Of a stretch of DNA of 41,614 nt, positions 34,012-41,614 are shown one piece after another. The stretch lies in assembly GCA_009838975.1 (NCBI GenBank), contig VXQO01000070.1, positions 1-41,614 of the forward strand, read 5' to 3'. The notes beneath the pieces are model-generated. The model was given only the letters and a program-made list of their open reading frames with translations, had not been told where the DNA came from and searched no databases. This DNA comes from Gemmatimonadota bacterium (GTDB taxonomy: Bacteria; Gemmatimonadota; Gemmatimonadetes; Longimicrobiales; Gaopeijiaceae). The stretch's first letter is position 1, and every line of letters starts with the position of its first letter. The translations under genes and the position numbers were made by a program.

Positions 34012-34524
34012 AAAATCGAAGACCTCTCACAGATTCCGGAACATCCCCAGCGGGCTGGCGAGGCCCATTGCCGGGAGTCCGAGGGAGTGGAAGACCTCGT
34101 TGGGCTCCCCGCCACGCTGGTCCGCGAAGCCCGTCCGGTCTACGGAGAGCCGATCGAGCTTGAGCGGCTACGCCAGGCCGCCGAGACGGGCCTTCCAGTC
34201 GGCGCGGTGAAGGTCCTGCAGGCAGAGTTGAAGCGGTTCGGAGTACAGCGGCCATCCGACTTCGTGAACAGAATCATCTCGCGGGCGACGCGGCAGAGAC
34301 GAGACCGGCTGAACAGAGAGGAGAGCGAAGTGGTGCTGCGCGTGGCGGCGGTGATGGCACTCGCCGTGTACGTTTGGGGCGAGGAGCCAGGGGCGGCGAT
34401 GTTCCTGACCCACCCCCACCGGATGCTCGGAGGCGCCGTACCCATAGAGATGGCCCTGTCGGAGGTGGGTGCGCGCCACGTGGAGGACATCCTGTGGGGC
34501 CTCCACTACGGCCTTCCCGCATAG
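34006..34524 (+). CDS. Xre/MbcA/ParS-type antitoxin (DUF2384)
   Basis: A 172-residue protein. The middle (about 50-110) is the Xre-like helical region with LPVGAVKVLQAELKRFG and RIISRATRQRRDRLNREE. The C-terminal toxin-binding domain (about 110-172) has the family pattern VYVWGEEPGAAMFLTHPHRM, LGGAVPIEMAL and the end GLHYGLPA. In this family the C-terminal tail blocks the NAD-binding site of the RES toxin and the N-terminal part binds DNA. The RES gene follows 10 bases downstream. The paired palindromes at its start codon are the likely autoregulatory operator. The first 45 residues (acidic, without predicted fold) are longer than usual. Confidence 0.88.
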   Translation: MNKIEDLSQIPEHPQRAGEAHCRESEGVEDLVGLPATLVREARPVYGEPIELERLRQAAETGLPVGAVKVLQAELKRFGVQRPSDFVNRIISRATRQRRDRLNREESEVVLRVAAVMALAVYVWGEEPGAAMFLTHPHRMLGGAVPIEMALSEVGARHVEDILWGLHYGLPA

Positions 34525-34534
34525 GACGCTGTCC

Positions 34535-34978
34535 GTGGACGTCTATCGGATCCACGACCGTCGCTTCCATGCCCTCAGCGGATTCGGCGCCAACGCAAGG
34601 GGCGGGCGATGGAATCCGCGCGGAGTACCCGTCGTATATACCTCGCCCGCCTACGAAGGCACGCTTCTCGAAGTCCTCGCACACATGGAGGCGAGTCACA
34701 TTCCGCGTGGACATGTGGCATCCCGCATCGTCCTCCCGAATCGTCGCGACGTGCAAGTCCTTGATGAGGCCGACTTCCCGGATTGGTCCGACCGCACGGC
34801 TTCCAGGGACATCGGGCGCGACTGGATCGAATCGCAGCGATCCCTGGCCCTCCAAGTCCCCTCCCATGTCGCACAGCCCTGGGGGCGGAATGTGCTCCTC
34901 AACCCGCGTCACGCCGATTTTGATCGGGTTCGTGTCGCGGAGGTCGTGGATGTCGGCTGGGATCCGCGGTTGTTTTGA
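34535..34978 (+). CDS. RES-domain toxin (NAD+-degrading family)
   Basis: A 147-residue protein covering one RES domain. Conserved residues are Arg5 (VYRI), Arg25 and Trp26 in GGRWNPRGVP, Tyr35 in VYTSPA, Glu46 in LLEVLAH and Ser110 in VPSH, followed by the typical LLNPRHADF. The family (MbcT, ParT and relatives) breaks down NAD+ or uses it for ADP-ribosyl transfer. The GTG at 34535 is preferred: AGGAC lies about eight bases upstream, next to the antitoxin stop, and the length fits the family. An ATG at 34469 would overlap the antitoxin gene by 56 bases. All expected residues are present, so the toxin looks intact. Confidence 0.88.
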   Translation: MDVYRIHDRRFHALSGFGANARGGRWNPRGVPVVYTSPAYEGTLLEVLAHMEASHIPRGHVASRIVLPNRRDVQVLDEADFPDWSDRTASRDIGRDWIESQRSLALQVPSHVAQPWGRNVLLNPRHADFDRVRVAEVVDVGWDPRLF

Positions 34979-35125
34979 TTTCGAAGGCATCGGCCACCGG
35001 TAGGGCCAAGAGCGCTCAAGGGATGCGCCTGAGCCCCGCCCTGCGGTATAGTCCACACGCACAGGTGCCGCCATCTCCAACCTCGGCAAACCCCGATCAC
35101 AGACCCCGACCCCGGAGTCCACCCC

Positions 35126-36142
35126 TTGCAATACACCCTTCTGGGAAACAGCGGCCTGGTCGTCTCGCGGATCGCGCTCGGCTGCATGAGCTTCGGCAGC
35201 CGCAAATGGCGCCCCTGGATGCTCGAAGAGGACGAGGCGATGCCGTTCTTTCGGCGCGCCGTCGAGCTCGGCATCAACTTCTTCGACACCGCCGACGTGT
35301 ATTCGCTGGGCGTGAGCGAGGAGATCACCGGCAGGGCGGTGCGCGAGTACGCGGTGCGCGACGAAGCGGTGGTGGCGACCAAGTGCCGCATGCGCATGGG
35401 CACCGGGCCGAACCGCGGCGGCCTCTCGGCCAAGCATATCATCCAGTCGTGCGAGGCCTCGCTGCGGCGGCTCGGACTGGACCGCATCGACCTCTACCAG
35501 ATCCACCGCGCCGACCCGAGCACCCCGATCGAGGAGACGCTGGCCGCGCTGCATCGCCTCGTCCAGGACGGCAAGGTCCTCTACCTGGGCGCCAGCTCGA
35601 TGTTCGCGTGGGAGCTGATGAAGATGCTCTCGGTGTCGGAGCGGAACGGCTGGGCCCGCTTCGTCTCCATGCAGAACCACTACAACCTGGTCTACCGGGA
35701 AGAGGAGCGTGAGATGATGCCTTTGTGTGTGGATCAGGGTCTCGGTGTCATTCCCTGGTCGCCCCTTGCGCGTGGCCTGCTCACCGGCAAGCGCTCCCGG
35801 GGGATGCACGAGGCCTCCGCACGGGACGAACACGACGCGCCTCTCGCCGACGAGCTCTACGACCACGCCTCGGACTGGGACGTGGTCGACGCGACGGTGC
35901 GCGTGGCCCGGCGACGGGGCGTCGAGCCGGTGCAGGTGGCGCTCGCCTGGCTGCTGTCGCGGCCTGCGGTTGCGGCGCCGATCGTCGGCTTCACCAGGGT
36001 CGAGCAGATGGATGCCGCCGCCGCCTCGGCCGACCTGGTCCTCAGCGAAGAAGAGTGCGCCGAGCTCGAGGCGCCCTACCGACCCCACGAGGTTCGCGGC
36101 TGGCTCGGCGGTCCCCTCAAGCTTCCGGGAATCAGCTCATGA
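35126..36142 (+). CDS. Aldo/keto reductase
   Basis: A 338-residue NADPH-dependent oxidoreductase with the TIM-barrel fold. The catalytic tetrad is complete: Asp54 and Tyr59 in FFDTADVYSLG, Lys86 in ATKCRM and His127 in QIHRADP. The sequence is closest in style to the YajO/YghZ type that works on small aldehydes. The start is a TTG with GGAG about ten bases upstream, placed exactly at the conserved beginning (QYTLLGNSGLVVSRI). Its stop overlaps the start of the threonine ammonia-lyase-like gene by four bases, and the upstream 147-base gap is presumably the operon promoter. Confidence 0.92.
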   Translation: MQYTLLGNSGLVVSRIALGCMSFGSRKWRPWMLEEDEAMPFFRRAVELGINFFDTADVYSLGVSEEITGRAVREYAVRDEAVVATKCRMRMGTGPNRGGLSAKHIIQSCEASLRRLGLDRIDLYQIHRADPSTPIEETLAALHRLVQDGKVLYLGASSMFAWELMKMLSVSERNGWARFVSMQNHYNLVYREEEREMMPLCVDQGLGVIPWSPLARGLLTGKRSRGMHEASARDEHDAPLADELYDHASDWDVVDATVRVARRRGVEPVQVALAWLLSRPAVAAPIVGFTRVEQMDAAAASADLVLSEEECAELEAPYRPHEVRGWLGGPLKLPGISS

Positions 36143-37116
36143 TCGCGATACCGGGCCTGACCCTCACCAGAGAAGACTTCGAGGCGGCGTACAGAAACGT
36201 CGGCCCGCACGTCTACAAGACGCCGCTGCTGACCAGCCGTTCACTCAGCGAAGCGTGCGGCCTCGACGTGCGGCTGAAGGCCGAACTCTTCCAGCGCGGC
36301 GGTTCGTACAAGGTGCGCGGCCCGCTCAACAAGATCGCCAGGCTGACCGACGAGGAGCGCGCGCGGGGCGTAGTCTGCTCGTCGGCGGGCAATCACGCGC
36401 AGGGGGTGGCAATCGCGGCGCGGCACTACGGTGTGAAGGCCGTGGTGTGCATGGCCGAGAACGCCACCCCCGCAAAGGTCGCGGCCACGAAAGGCTACGG
36501 CGCGAGCGTGGTCCTCCACGGAAGCATCTGGGACGAGGCCAACGAGAAGGCGCTCGAGCTCGTCGAGACGGAGGGCTACACCTACGTCCACCCCTTCGAC
36601 GATCCAGACCTGATCGCGGGGCAGGGCACCCTCGGCCTGGAGATCATGGAGCAGTTCCCCGAGGTGGAGCTGGTGGTGGTGCCGATCGGGGGTGGCGGAC
36701 TGATCTCCGGGATCTCGATGTCGGTGAAGGCGTTCAGGCCGGAGATCCGGGTGGTCGGGGTGGAGTCGTCCGGGGCGCCCGCCATGAAGCGCAGCGTGGA
36801 GGGGGGCTCGCGTGTGACGCTGGACCGCGTGGACTGCGTCATCGACGGGCTCGTAGTGAAGCGGGTGGGAGGAAACACCTGTTCCGTCGTGTCCCGCTTC
36901 GTGGACGAGATCGTGACGCTCCCCGACGAGCAGATCTTCGACGCCGTGCTGTGGCTGATGACCCGCGCGAAGCTGGTGACGGAGGGGGCGGCCGCGTCGC
37001 CGGTGGGTGCGCTGCTGCAGGGGCTGGTGGACGCGCCGGCGGGGACAAAGACTGTCTGCGTGCTCAGCGGCGGGAATCTCGACGTGAAGAAGCTGCGGGG
37101 AATGTCCTGGAACTGA
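36139..37116 (+). CDS. Threonine ammonia-lyase / serine dehydratase-like PLP enzyme
   Basis: A 325-residue fold type II PLP enzyme. Lys58 in GSYKVRG carries the cofactor, SSAGNHAQGVA binds the substrate carboxylate, and GGGGLISG holds the phosphate. The end CVLSGGNLD is typical of the family. There is no regulatory ACT domain, so it resembles the catabolic threonine/serine dehydratases, which make ammonia and 2-oxobutyrate or pyruvate; serine racemases have the same signature and cannot be excluded. The ATG at 36139 overlaps the aldo/keto reductase stop (ATGA). The thiI gene follows after 17 bases. Confidence 0.9.
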   Translation: MIAIPGLTLTREDFEAAYRNVGPHVYKTPLLTSRSLSEACGLDVRLKAELFQRGGSYKVRGPLNKIARLTDEERARGVVCSSAGNHAQGVAIAARHYGVKAVVCMAENATPAKVAATKGYGASVVLHGSIWDEANEKALELVETEGYTYVHPFDDPDLIAGQGTLGLEIMEQFPEVELVVVPIGGGGLISGISMSVKAFRPEIRVVGVESSGAPAMKRSVEGGSRVTLDRVDCVIDGLVVKRVGGNTCSVVSRFVDEIVTLPDEQIFDAVLWLMTRAKLVTEGAAASPVGALLQGLVDAPAGTKTVCVLSGGNLDVKKLRGMSWN

Positions 37117-37133
37117 GTTGAGTTGGGAGTCGA

Positions 37134-38597
37134 ATGGATAAATCGTCAGCCCAATACCTTGTCCGCATCGCCGCCGAAGTCGCGAGCAAGTCCAACCGCA
37201 CGCGCCGGCGCTTCCAGAAGCAGCTGGTCCGCAATCTGGACGACGCCCTTCGTTCCGATGGCGCCAATCCCCGGATTCGCGACCGCTGGAGCCGCCTGTT
37301 CATCACGCTGGCAGAGCCGGGTGGGGCTTCGGCGGACGGCGAGGCGATGGAGGCAGCGACCCGTGTCTTCGGCCTCAGCTCCTATTCAAGGGTCGACGCG
37401 GTCATCGACGCGGACCTCGATGAAATCGTCCGCGTGGGCCACGACCTCTACCGTGACGCGGTTTCCGGCCGCCGATACGCCGTCGCTCCCCGCCGCACGG
37501 GCCGTCACTCCTTCTCGTCGCGCGACATCGGCATCCAACTCGGAGCCGCGCTCAACCCCTACGGCACCGTCGACCTGACCACGCCCGAAGTCACCGTCCA
37601 CGTCGAGGTGCGCGACCACCACGCCTACCTCTTCAGCGGCCGCACAGGGGGTCCCGGCGGCCTGCCGGTGGGTGTCCAGGCCCGGGCCGTCTGCCTGATC
37701 TCCGGGGGATTCGACTCGGCCGTCGCGGCGTGGCTCCTCCTCAAGCGCGGTGTCCCGCTCGACTACGTCTTCTGCAACCTGGCCGGGCCGGCCTTCGAGC
37801 ACTCGGTCATCCGCGTCACCAGGGTCCTCGCCGACCGCTGGAGCTACGGCGACCGCCCGCGCATGCACATCGTGGACTTCGACGAGCCGGTGCGCGAACT
37901 CCAGCGCAGCGTGACGCCGCGCTACTGGCAGGTCGTCCTCAAGCGCCTGATGTACCGGGCCGCCGAACAGGTGGCCACCGAGATCGGTGCCGATGCGCTG
38001 GTCACCGGCGAGTCGCTGGGCCAGGTGTCGTCCCAGACGCTGCGGAACCTGCGCGCGATCGAAGCGCCCGCGACCCTTCCCGTGCTGCGTCCGCTGGTCG
38101 GATTCGACAAGGAGGAGATCATTCGCATCGCCGAGCGGATCGGGACGGGCGCTCTCTCCGCGCGCGTCAAGGAATACTGCGCAATTCTGTCGGGCAAGCC
38201 GGTCACTGCCGCAAAGGTGTTGGCGGTGGACCGCGAGGAGGCGCCGCTCGACCCCGGCCTCGTCGACCGCGCCGTCGCCGCGCGCAAGGTGCTGGACGTG
38301 CGGAGGGTCGCGGACTCCGACCTGCAACGCGACTACCTGTGGGTCGATTCCCTCCCGGCGGAAGCCAGCGTGATCGATTGCCGCTCCCCGCAGCAAGACG
38401 ACGGGTGGCGGCATCCCGGCTCGAAGCGAGTGCTGCCCGGCGACTTCCCCGACCTGGTCACAATACTAAATAAAGATGTTAAATATGTATTGTTCTGCGA
38501 CAACGGGATTCAGTCGGGACAGTTCGCAAACCTTTTGCAGACAGTGGGTTACGAGGCTTACGCATTGAAGGACGGGACGAAGGCGCTGCGGGGATGA
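37134..38597 (+). CDS. thiI: tRNA 4-thiouridine synthase ThiI with rhodanese domain
   Basis: A 487-residue enzyme that adds sulfur to uridine 8 of tRNA and can also supply sulfur for thiazole synthesis. A ferredoxin-like/THUMP region (about 60-170) is followed by the PP-loop ATPase with SGGFDS (190-195) and the reactive Cys349 in EYCAILSGKP. The C-terminal rhodanese domain has Cys455 in FCDNGIQS, matching the persulfide cysteine of the E. coli enzyme. All key residues are there. GGGAG lies six bases upstream of the ATG. The rhodanese part (38460-38560) is clearly AT-richer than the rest. The stop overlaps the start of the solute-binding protein gene. Confidence 0.93.
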   Translation: MDKSSAQYLVRIAAEVASKSNRTRRRFQKQLVRNLDDALRSDGANPRIRDRWSRLFITLAEPGGASADGEAMEAATRVFGLSSYSRVDAVIDADLDEIVRVGHDLYRDAVSGRRYAVAPRRTGRHSFSSRDIGIQLGAALNPYGTVDLTTPEVTVHVEVRDHHAYLFSGRTGGPGGLPVGVQARAVCLISGGFDSAVAAWLLLKRGVPLDYVFCNLAGPAFEHSVIRVTRVLADRWSYGDRPRMHIVDFDEPVRELQRSVTPRYWQVVLKRLMYRAAEQVATEIGADALVTGESLGQVSSQTLRNLRAIEAPATLPVLRPLVGFDKEEIIRIAERIGTGALSARVKEYCAILSGKPVTAAKVLAVDREEAPLDPGLVDRAVAARKVLDVRRVADSDLQRDYLWVDSLPAEASVIDCRSPQQDDGWRHPGSKRVLPGDFPDLVTILNKDVKYVLFCDNGIQSGQFANLLQTVGYEAYALKDGTKALRG

Positions 38598-40207
38598 GTC
38601 CACCCACCCGCTTGTGCATCATCGCCCTGTCGTTGTTGCTTCTCGCCGCGTGCGGCTCGCCGGATGGCCCCGGCGATGCCACCGACGAACTCGTCATCGC
38701 CTGGCCCGGCTCCCGCGAACCCGCGTCCCTGGACGGGCACATCGAGCCCTACCAGACTGCGTGGCTCATCGACTACATGATCGCCGACCCGCTGCTGATC
38801 ATCGGCCCCGACGGCGGCTTCCACCCCGCTCTCGCGACCGGCTGGTCGTCCAATGAGGTGGCGGACGAGTGGACATTCACCCTCCGGAGCGACGTCGTCT
38901 TCCAGGACGGCACCCCGTTCAACGCAGAGGCCGTCCGGTACAACGTCGAGCGCATCCTCGATCCTGCCACCCGGTCCGGCGAAATGGCCGCGCACGTCGG
39001 ACCGGTCGAGCGCGTGGAGATCGTCGACGACACCACCGTCACGCTGCACTACGAGGCCCCCTGGGTCACCGTCCTCGACGCCTTCCGGCGGGTTCCGATC
39101 TGGTCGCCGGCCGCGGCCGAACGGTGGGGCATCGAGGCGTTCGACCGCCACCTGGTGGGCGCGGGGCCGTTCCTCCTCGAAGAATGGGTCCCCAACGACC
39201 GGGTCACCGTGCGGCGCTGGAACGGCTACGGCGGCTGGAACTCGATCAGCAGGGAGCCCGGCCCGGCGAAGGTCGAGCGCGTCACCATCCGCTTCATCGG
39301 CGAGGAGGCCGTCCTGGGCAACATCGTGCGCACCGGCAACGCGCACATCGCCATGAACCTGCCCACCGCCTACATCGACGACTACCGGAATGCGGAGGGC
39401 TTCTCGCTGCTGACCGGCTATCAGGCCGGAACCGGCCTCCAGATGGTGATGAATGTGCGGCGGCCACCGTTCAACGACATCCGGGTCCGGCAGGCGTTGC
39501 TGTACGGCACCGACCAGCAGGCACTCAACGACCTGCTGTACGACGGTCACTACCTGACCGCCGACGGCCCCCTCAACACGGTTCACCGCTGCTACCGGGA
39601 AGGCAACGCCGACTACTATCCCCACGATCCCGAGACCGCGATGCGGCTGTTGGAGCTGGCCGGGTACACCGACCGTGACGACGACGGCGTCCGCGAGGCG
39701 TACGGCGTCGCCGGCGTCGAAGATGGTGCCCCGTTGCGTGTGCGATGGACCATCCTCGACCGCGAGGAGATGAGCGAGGCGGTGCAGGCGCAGTGGCGTC
39801 CCCTCGGCGTCGATCTGGTCATTGAGATCGTGCCCGGCCCGGTGCAGTTGGAGCGGGTGAACGCCCGCGACTTCGATCTCATCTACGAGCGCCAGCGCAG
39901 CCCGGATCCCCTGCTCATGGACATGCTCTGGAACTCGGCCTACGACGTGGTGGGGGGGTGGGCATGGACGGGGTTTGTCGATGCCGAACTGGACAGTATC
40001 GTGAGCCGGCTCAGGGTGATTCCCGATCAGGCGCGGCGGTGCGAGCTGGCGCAGGAGGCGCAGCGGGTCATCATGGACAATGCGCTGATGCTGCCGACAC
40101 TGAGCGAGCCGATCTTCTATGCGGTGTCAGACGAGGTGCGGGGATTCGAACTGGCGTCGGAGGGGCAGTTCTACTTCGTGCACAATGCGGAGGTGCTGAG
40201 GGAGTAG
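38594..40207 (+). CDS. Family 5 ABC solute-binding lipoprotein (peptide/nickel type)
   Basis: A 537-residue surface or periplasmic binding protein. The signal peptide ends in LLAAC (Cys20). The SBP_bac_5 fold is recognisable from ATGWSSNEVADEWTFTLRSDVVFQDGTPFNAEAV and the later IRVRQALLYGTD segment. Members deliver di- and oligopeptides, nickel or sugars to Dpp/Opp-type permeases. A DppB-type permease gene begins 550 bases downstream on the same strand, with a reversed VOC gene between them. Translation is coupled to thiI by the ATGA overlap, although the functions are unrelated. Confidence 0.92.
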   Translation: MSPPTRLCIIALSLLLLAACGSPDGPGDATDELVIAWPGSREPASLDGHIEPYQTAWLIDYMIADPLLIIGPDGGFHPALATGWSSNEVADEWTFTLRSDVVFQDGTPFNAEAVRYNVERILDPATRSGEMAAHVGPVERVEIVDDTTVTLHYEAPWVTVLDAFRRVPIWSPAAAERWGIEAFDRHLVGAGPFLLEEWVPNDRVTVRRWNGYGGWNSISREPGPAKVERVTIRFIGEEAVLGNIVRTGNAHIAMNLPTAYIDDYRNAEGFSLLTGYQAGTGLQMVMNVRRPPFNDIRVRQALLYGTDQQALNDLLYDGHYLTADGPLNTVHRCYREGNADYYPHDPETAMRLLELAGYTDRDDDGVREAYGVAGVEDGAPLRVRWTILDREEMSEAVQAQWRPLGVDLVIEIVPGPVQLERVNARDFDLIYERQRSPDPLLMDMLWNSAYDVVGGWAWTGFVDAELDSIVSRLRVIPDQARRCELAQEAQRVIMDNALMLPTLSEPIFYAVSDEVRGFELASEGQFYFVHNAEVLRE

Positions 40208-40227
40208 AAGCCCGTTACTCCATCGCC

Positions 40228-40656
40228 CTACAGCCGTTGCAAGAACCACCAGTGATGCCCCTCGAGGTCCTCGGCCTCGTAGGTTCGCTCCGTCCAGTAC
40301 TCTTTTCCGTAGTCCTGAGTGGCCGGTTCGGTCGCTATGACTGCGCCGGCGGCGCGCGCCGTCTCGCAATGCGCGTCGACGTCGTCGACGAACACGGCCA
40401 GTGCCTGAGTGTTCGCACCTCCGACAGCCCGGGGTGATCGGGGGTAGGTCCGGCCTGGTGTAAGGCCCGCCTGTCCGACCATGATGAGGCCACCGTTCAT
40501 GGCGAGCTGGGAATGCACGATCTGTCCCTGGTCGTTCTCCACCCTGACCCGCACGGTGAATCCAAAGGCACTGACCAGCCAGTCGATCGCGGCCGCGGCG
40601 TCGTCATAGAACACCGCGGGAGCTATTCTCGGCCATCCTTCCGGCGGGCTGTCCAT
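40228..40656 (-). CDS. VOC (glyoxalase/bleomycin-resistance-like) superfamily protein
   Basis: A 142-residue protein with two beta-alpha-beta-beta-beta modules. The first contains VFYDDAAAAIDWLVSAFGFTV, the second AVFVDDVDAHCETARAAGAV, ending in EAEDLEGHHWWFLQ. This resembles the PhnB-like branch of the superfamily. Members range from metalloenzymes to drug-binding proteins. The ATG at 40656 is chosen because GGAGG lies about six bases upstream and the fold begins immediately after. The gene sits in reverse orientation between the solute-binding protein and permease genes of one transporter. Confidence 0.85.
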   Translation of the reverse strand: MDSPPEGWPRIAPAVFYDDAAAAIDWLVSAFGFTVRVRVENDQGQIVHSQLAMNGGLIMVGQAGLTPGRTYPRSPRAVGGANTQALAVFVDDVDAHCETARAAGAVIATEPATQDYGKEYWTERTYEAEDLEGHHWWFLQRL

Positions 40657-40758
40657 TCTGCTCCTCCATCTTTCGCGCAATTCTCGCCGGCACTGATCGT
40701 ACCCAGTAGTTTCCCGCCCGAAAACAGCCACTCCCAACTCAGCCCGTCAACCGCCCCA

Positions 40759-41614
40759 GTGCCAGCCACCTACCTCGCCCGCCGCTTCGCCCAGCTCGGC
40801 GTCGTCCTCCTGCTCGTCTCGGTGGCGGTCTTCTCGATCATGCACGCCCTTCCCGGGGACCCCGTGCAGCTCATGCTCTCCGGCGCCGAGAGCGGATCCG
40901 TCACCCCGGAGCGCCAGCAACAACTGCGCGAGGAGATGGGGTTGAACGACCCGCTGCCGGTTCAGTACGGCCGCTTTCTGAGCGGGGCCGCCACCGGTGA
41001 TCTCGGCACCTCCGTCAGGCTCCGCCAACCCGTCCTCGACCTCATCCTCGACCGCCTCGGCTCCACCCTCGCCCTCAGCTTCGGCGGCATTCTCTTCGCG
41101 GTGCTCATCGGCGTCACGACCGGCGTCCTCGCCGCGCTCAGACAGGGTTCATGGATCGACGGATTCAGCCGCGTTCTCGCCTACGCCGGCGTCTCGCTGC
41201 CACTCTTCTGGCTCGGCCTCCTCCTGATCCTGGCCTTCGCCTTCTGGCTGCCGTGGTTTCCACCGGCGGGGTCGGAGGGTGTCCGCTCTCTCGTCCTCCC
41301 CAGCCTCTCGCTCGGTCTCGTCTCGGCGGGCGTCATCGCGCGTCTCACCCGTGCCTCGCTCCTCGAAGTCCTGGTCCAGGATTACATCCGCACCGCCTGG
41401 GCCAAGGGCCTCCCGAAACGCATCGTCTACCTCCGCCACGCGCTCCGGAACGCCCTGATTCCGGTGCTCACCATGCTCGGCCTGCAGTTCGGCGCGATGC
41501 TGGCCGGCGCGGTCGTCACGGAGACCGTCTTCAGCCGGCCCGGGCTGGGTCGACTGGTCGTGAGCGCGATCCTCTGGAAGGACTATCCGCTGGTGCAGGG
41601 GATCGTGCTGTTCA
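40759..41614 (+). CDS. DppB/OppB-type ABC transporter permease, 3' end outside window
   Basis: An open frame from a GTG at 40759 runs to the window edge (285 codons visible). It starts ATYLARRFAQLGVVLLLVSV, the usual first helix of DppB-like permeases, with HALPGDPVQLML next. The cytoplasmic EAA-type loop that contacts the ATPase reads AWAKGLPKRIVYLRHALRNA, followed by LIPVLTMLGLQFGAMLAGAVVTETVF and RPGLGRL. It pairs with the family 5 solute-binding protein at 38594-40207. No ribosome site is obvious before the GTG. The 102 bases before it lie divergent to the VOC gene, so it may have its own promoter. Confidence 0.9.
   Translation, partial: MPATYLARRFAQLGVVLLLVSVAVFSIMHALPGDPVQLMLSGAESGSVTPERQQQLREEMGLNDPLPVQYGRFLSGAATGDLGTSVRLRQPVLDLILDRLGSTLALSFGGILFAVLIGVTTGVLAALRQGSWIDGFSRVLAYAGVSLPLFWLGLLLILAFAFWLPWFPPAGSEGVRSLVLPSLSLGLVSAGVIARLTRASLLEVLVQDYIRTAWAKGLPKRIVYLRHALRNALIPVLTMLGLQFGAMLAGAVVTETVFSRPGLGRLVVSAILWKDYPLVQGIVLF

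Noticed and set aside
35042-35055. TATAGT as a possible -10 box before the aldo/keto reductase operon
   Set aside because: No matching -35 element lies at the right distance, so a promoter call is not supported.

Overview
The window is a GC-rich, gene-dense bacterial chromosome segment with about 34 protein genes and one partial tRNA. No gap between genes exceeds 300 bases. I see no transposase, integrase, phage gene, rRNA or CRISPR array. The gene content is a TonB-dependent receptor, lipoproteins with beta-propellers, large propeller-plus-amidohydrolase and S9 peptidases, many extracytoplasmic peptidases, and DUF819, DUF3500 and DUF2784 proteins. This points to a Gram-negative, protein- and peptide-degrading heterotroph. 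The style is that of Gemmatimonadota, but this is inferred from content and not shown by a marker gene.

Region 1 (1-8.5 kb): the 3' part of a tRNA-Val, a PKD/SdrD-like/trypsin lipoprotein, a minus-strand pair (class C beta-lactamase-like serine hydrolase and a K+ channel with RCK domain), a beta-propeller lipoprotein, and a divergent TonB-dependent receptor. Region 2 (8.5-12.7 kb): two inverted paralogs of an unnamed zinc-ribbon membrane protein flank a DUF819 permease. The second paralog carries a one-base frameshift and is translationally coupled to a small membrane protein with an M15-like zinc-peptidase signature. Region 3 (12.9-16.4 kb): an M19 dipeptidase and DUF3500 operon, diverging from a cupin and an ICMT-like methyltransferase.

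Region 4 (16.4-24.4 kb) is a tightly packed four-gene operon: propeller-amidohydrolase, a Tat-exported LanC-like protein, a group II PLP decarboxylase and an NCS2 permease with an unusual C-terminal domain. Every junction is a 4-base overlap or a 1-base gap, so the four products probably act together. I could not match this combination to a described pathway; it is my first candidate for something new. Region 5 (24.5-29 kb): DUF2784, S10 carboxypeptidase, EamA transporter, GNAT and a BtuF-like protein without a signal peptide.

Region 6 (29.1-35 kb): an unrecognised 601-residue coiled-coil protein (second candidate), an S9 peptidase, and an Xre/MbcA-RES toxin-antitoxin pair whose double palindromic operator covers the antitoxin start codon. 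Region 7 (35.1-41.6 kb): an overlapping operon of aldo/keto reductase, threonine ammonia-lyase-like enzyme, ThiI with rhodanese domain and a family 5 solute-binding lipoprotein. A reversed VOC gene follows, then a DppB-type permease that runs off the window. Together the peptidases, dipeptidase, peptide-type ABC transporter and amino-acid enzymes suggest breakdown and uptake of peptides as the common theme.
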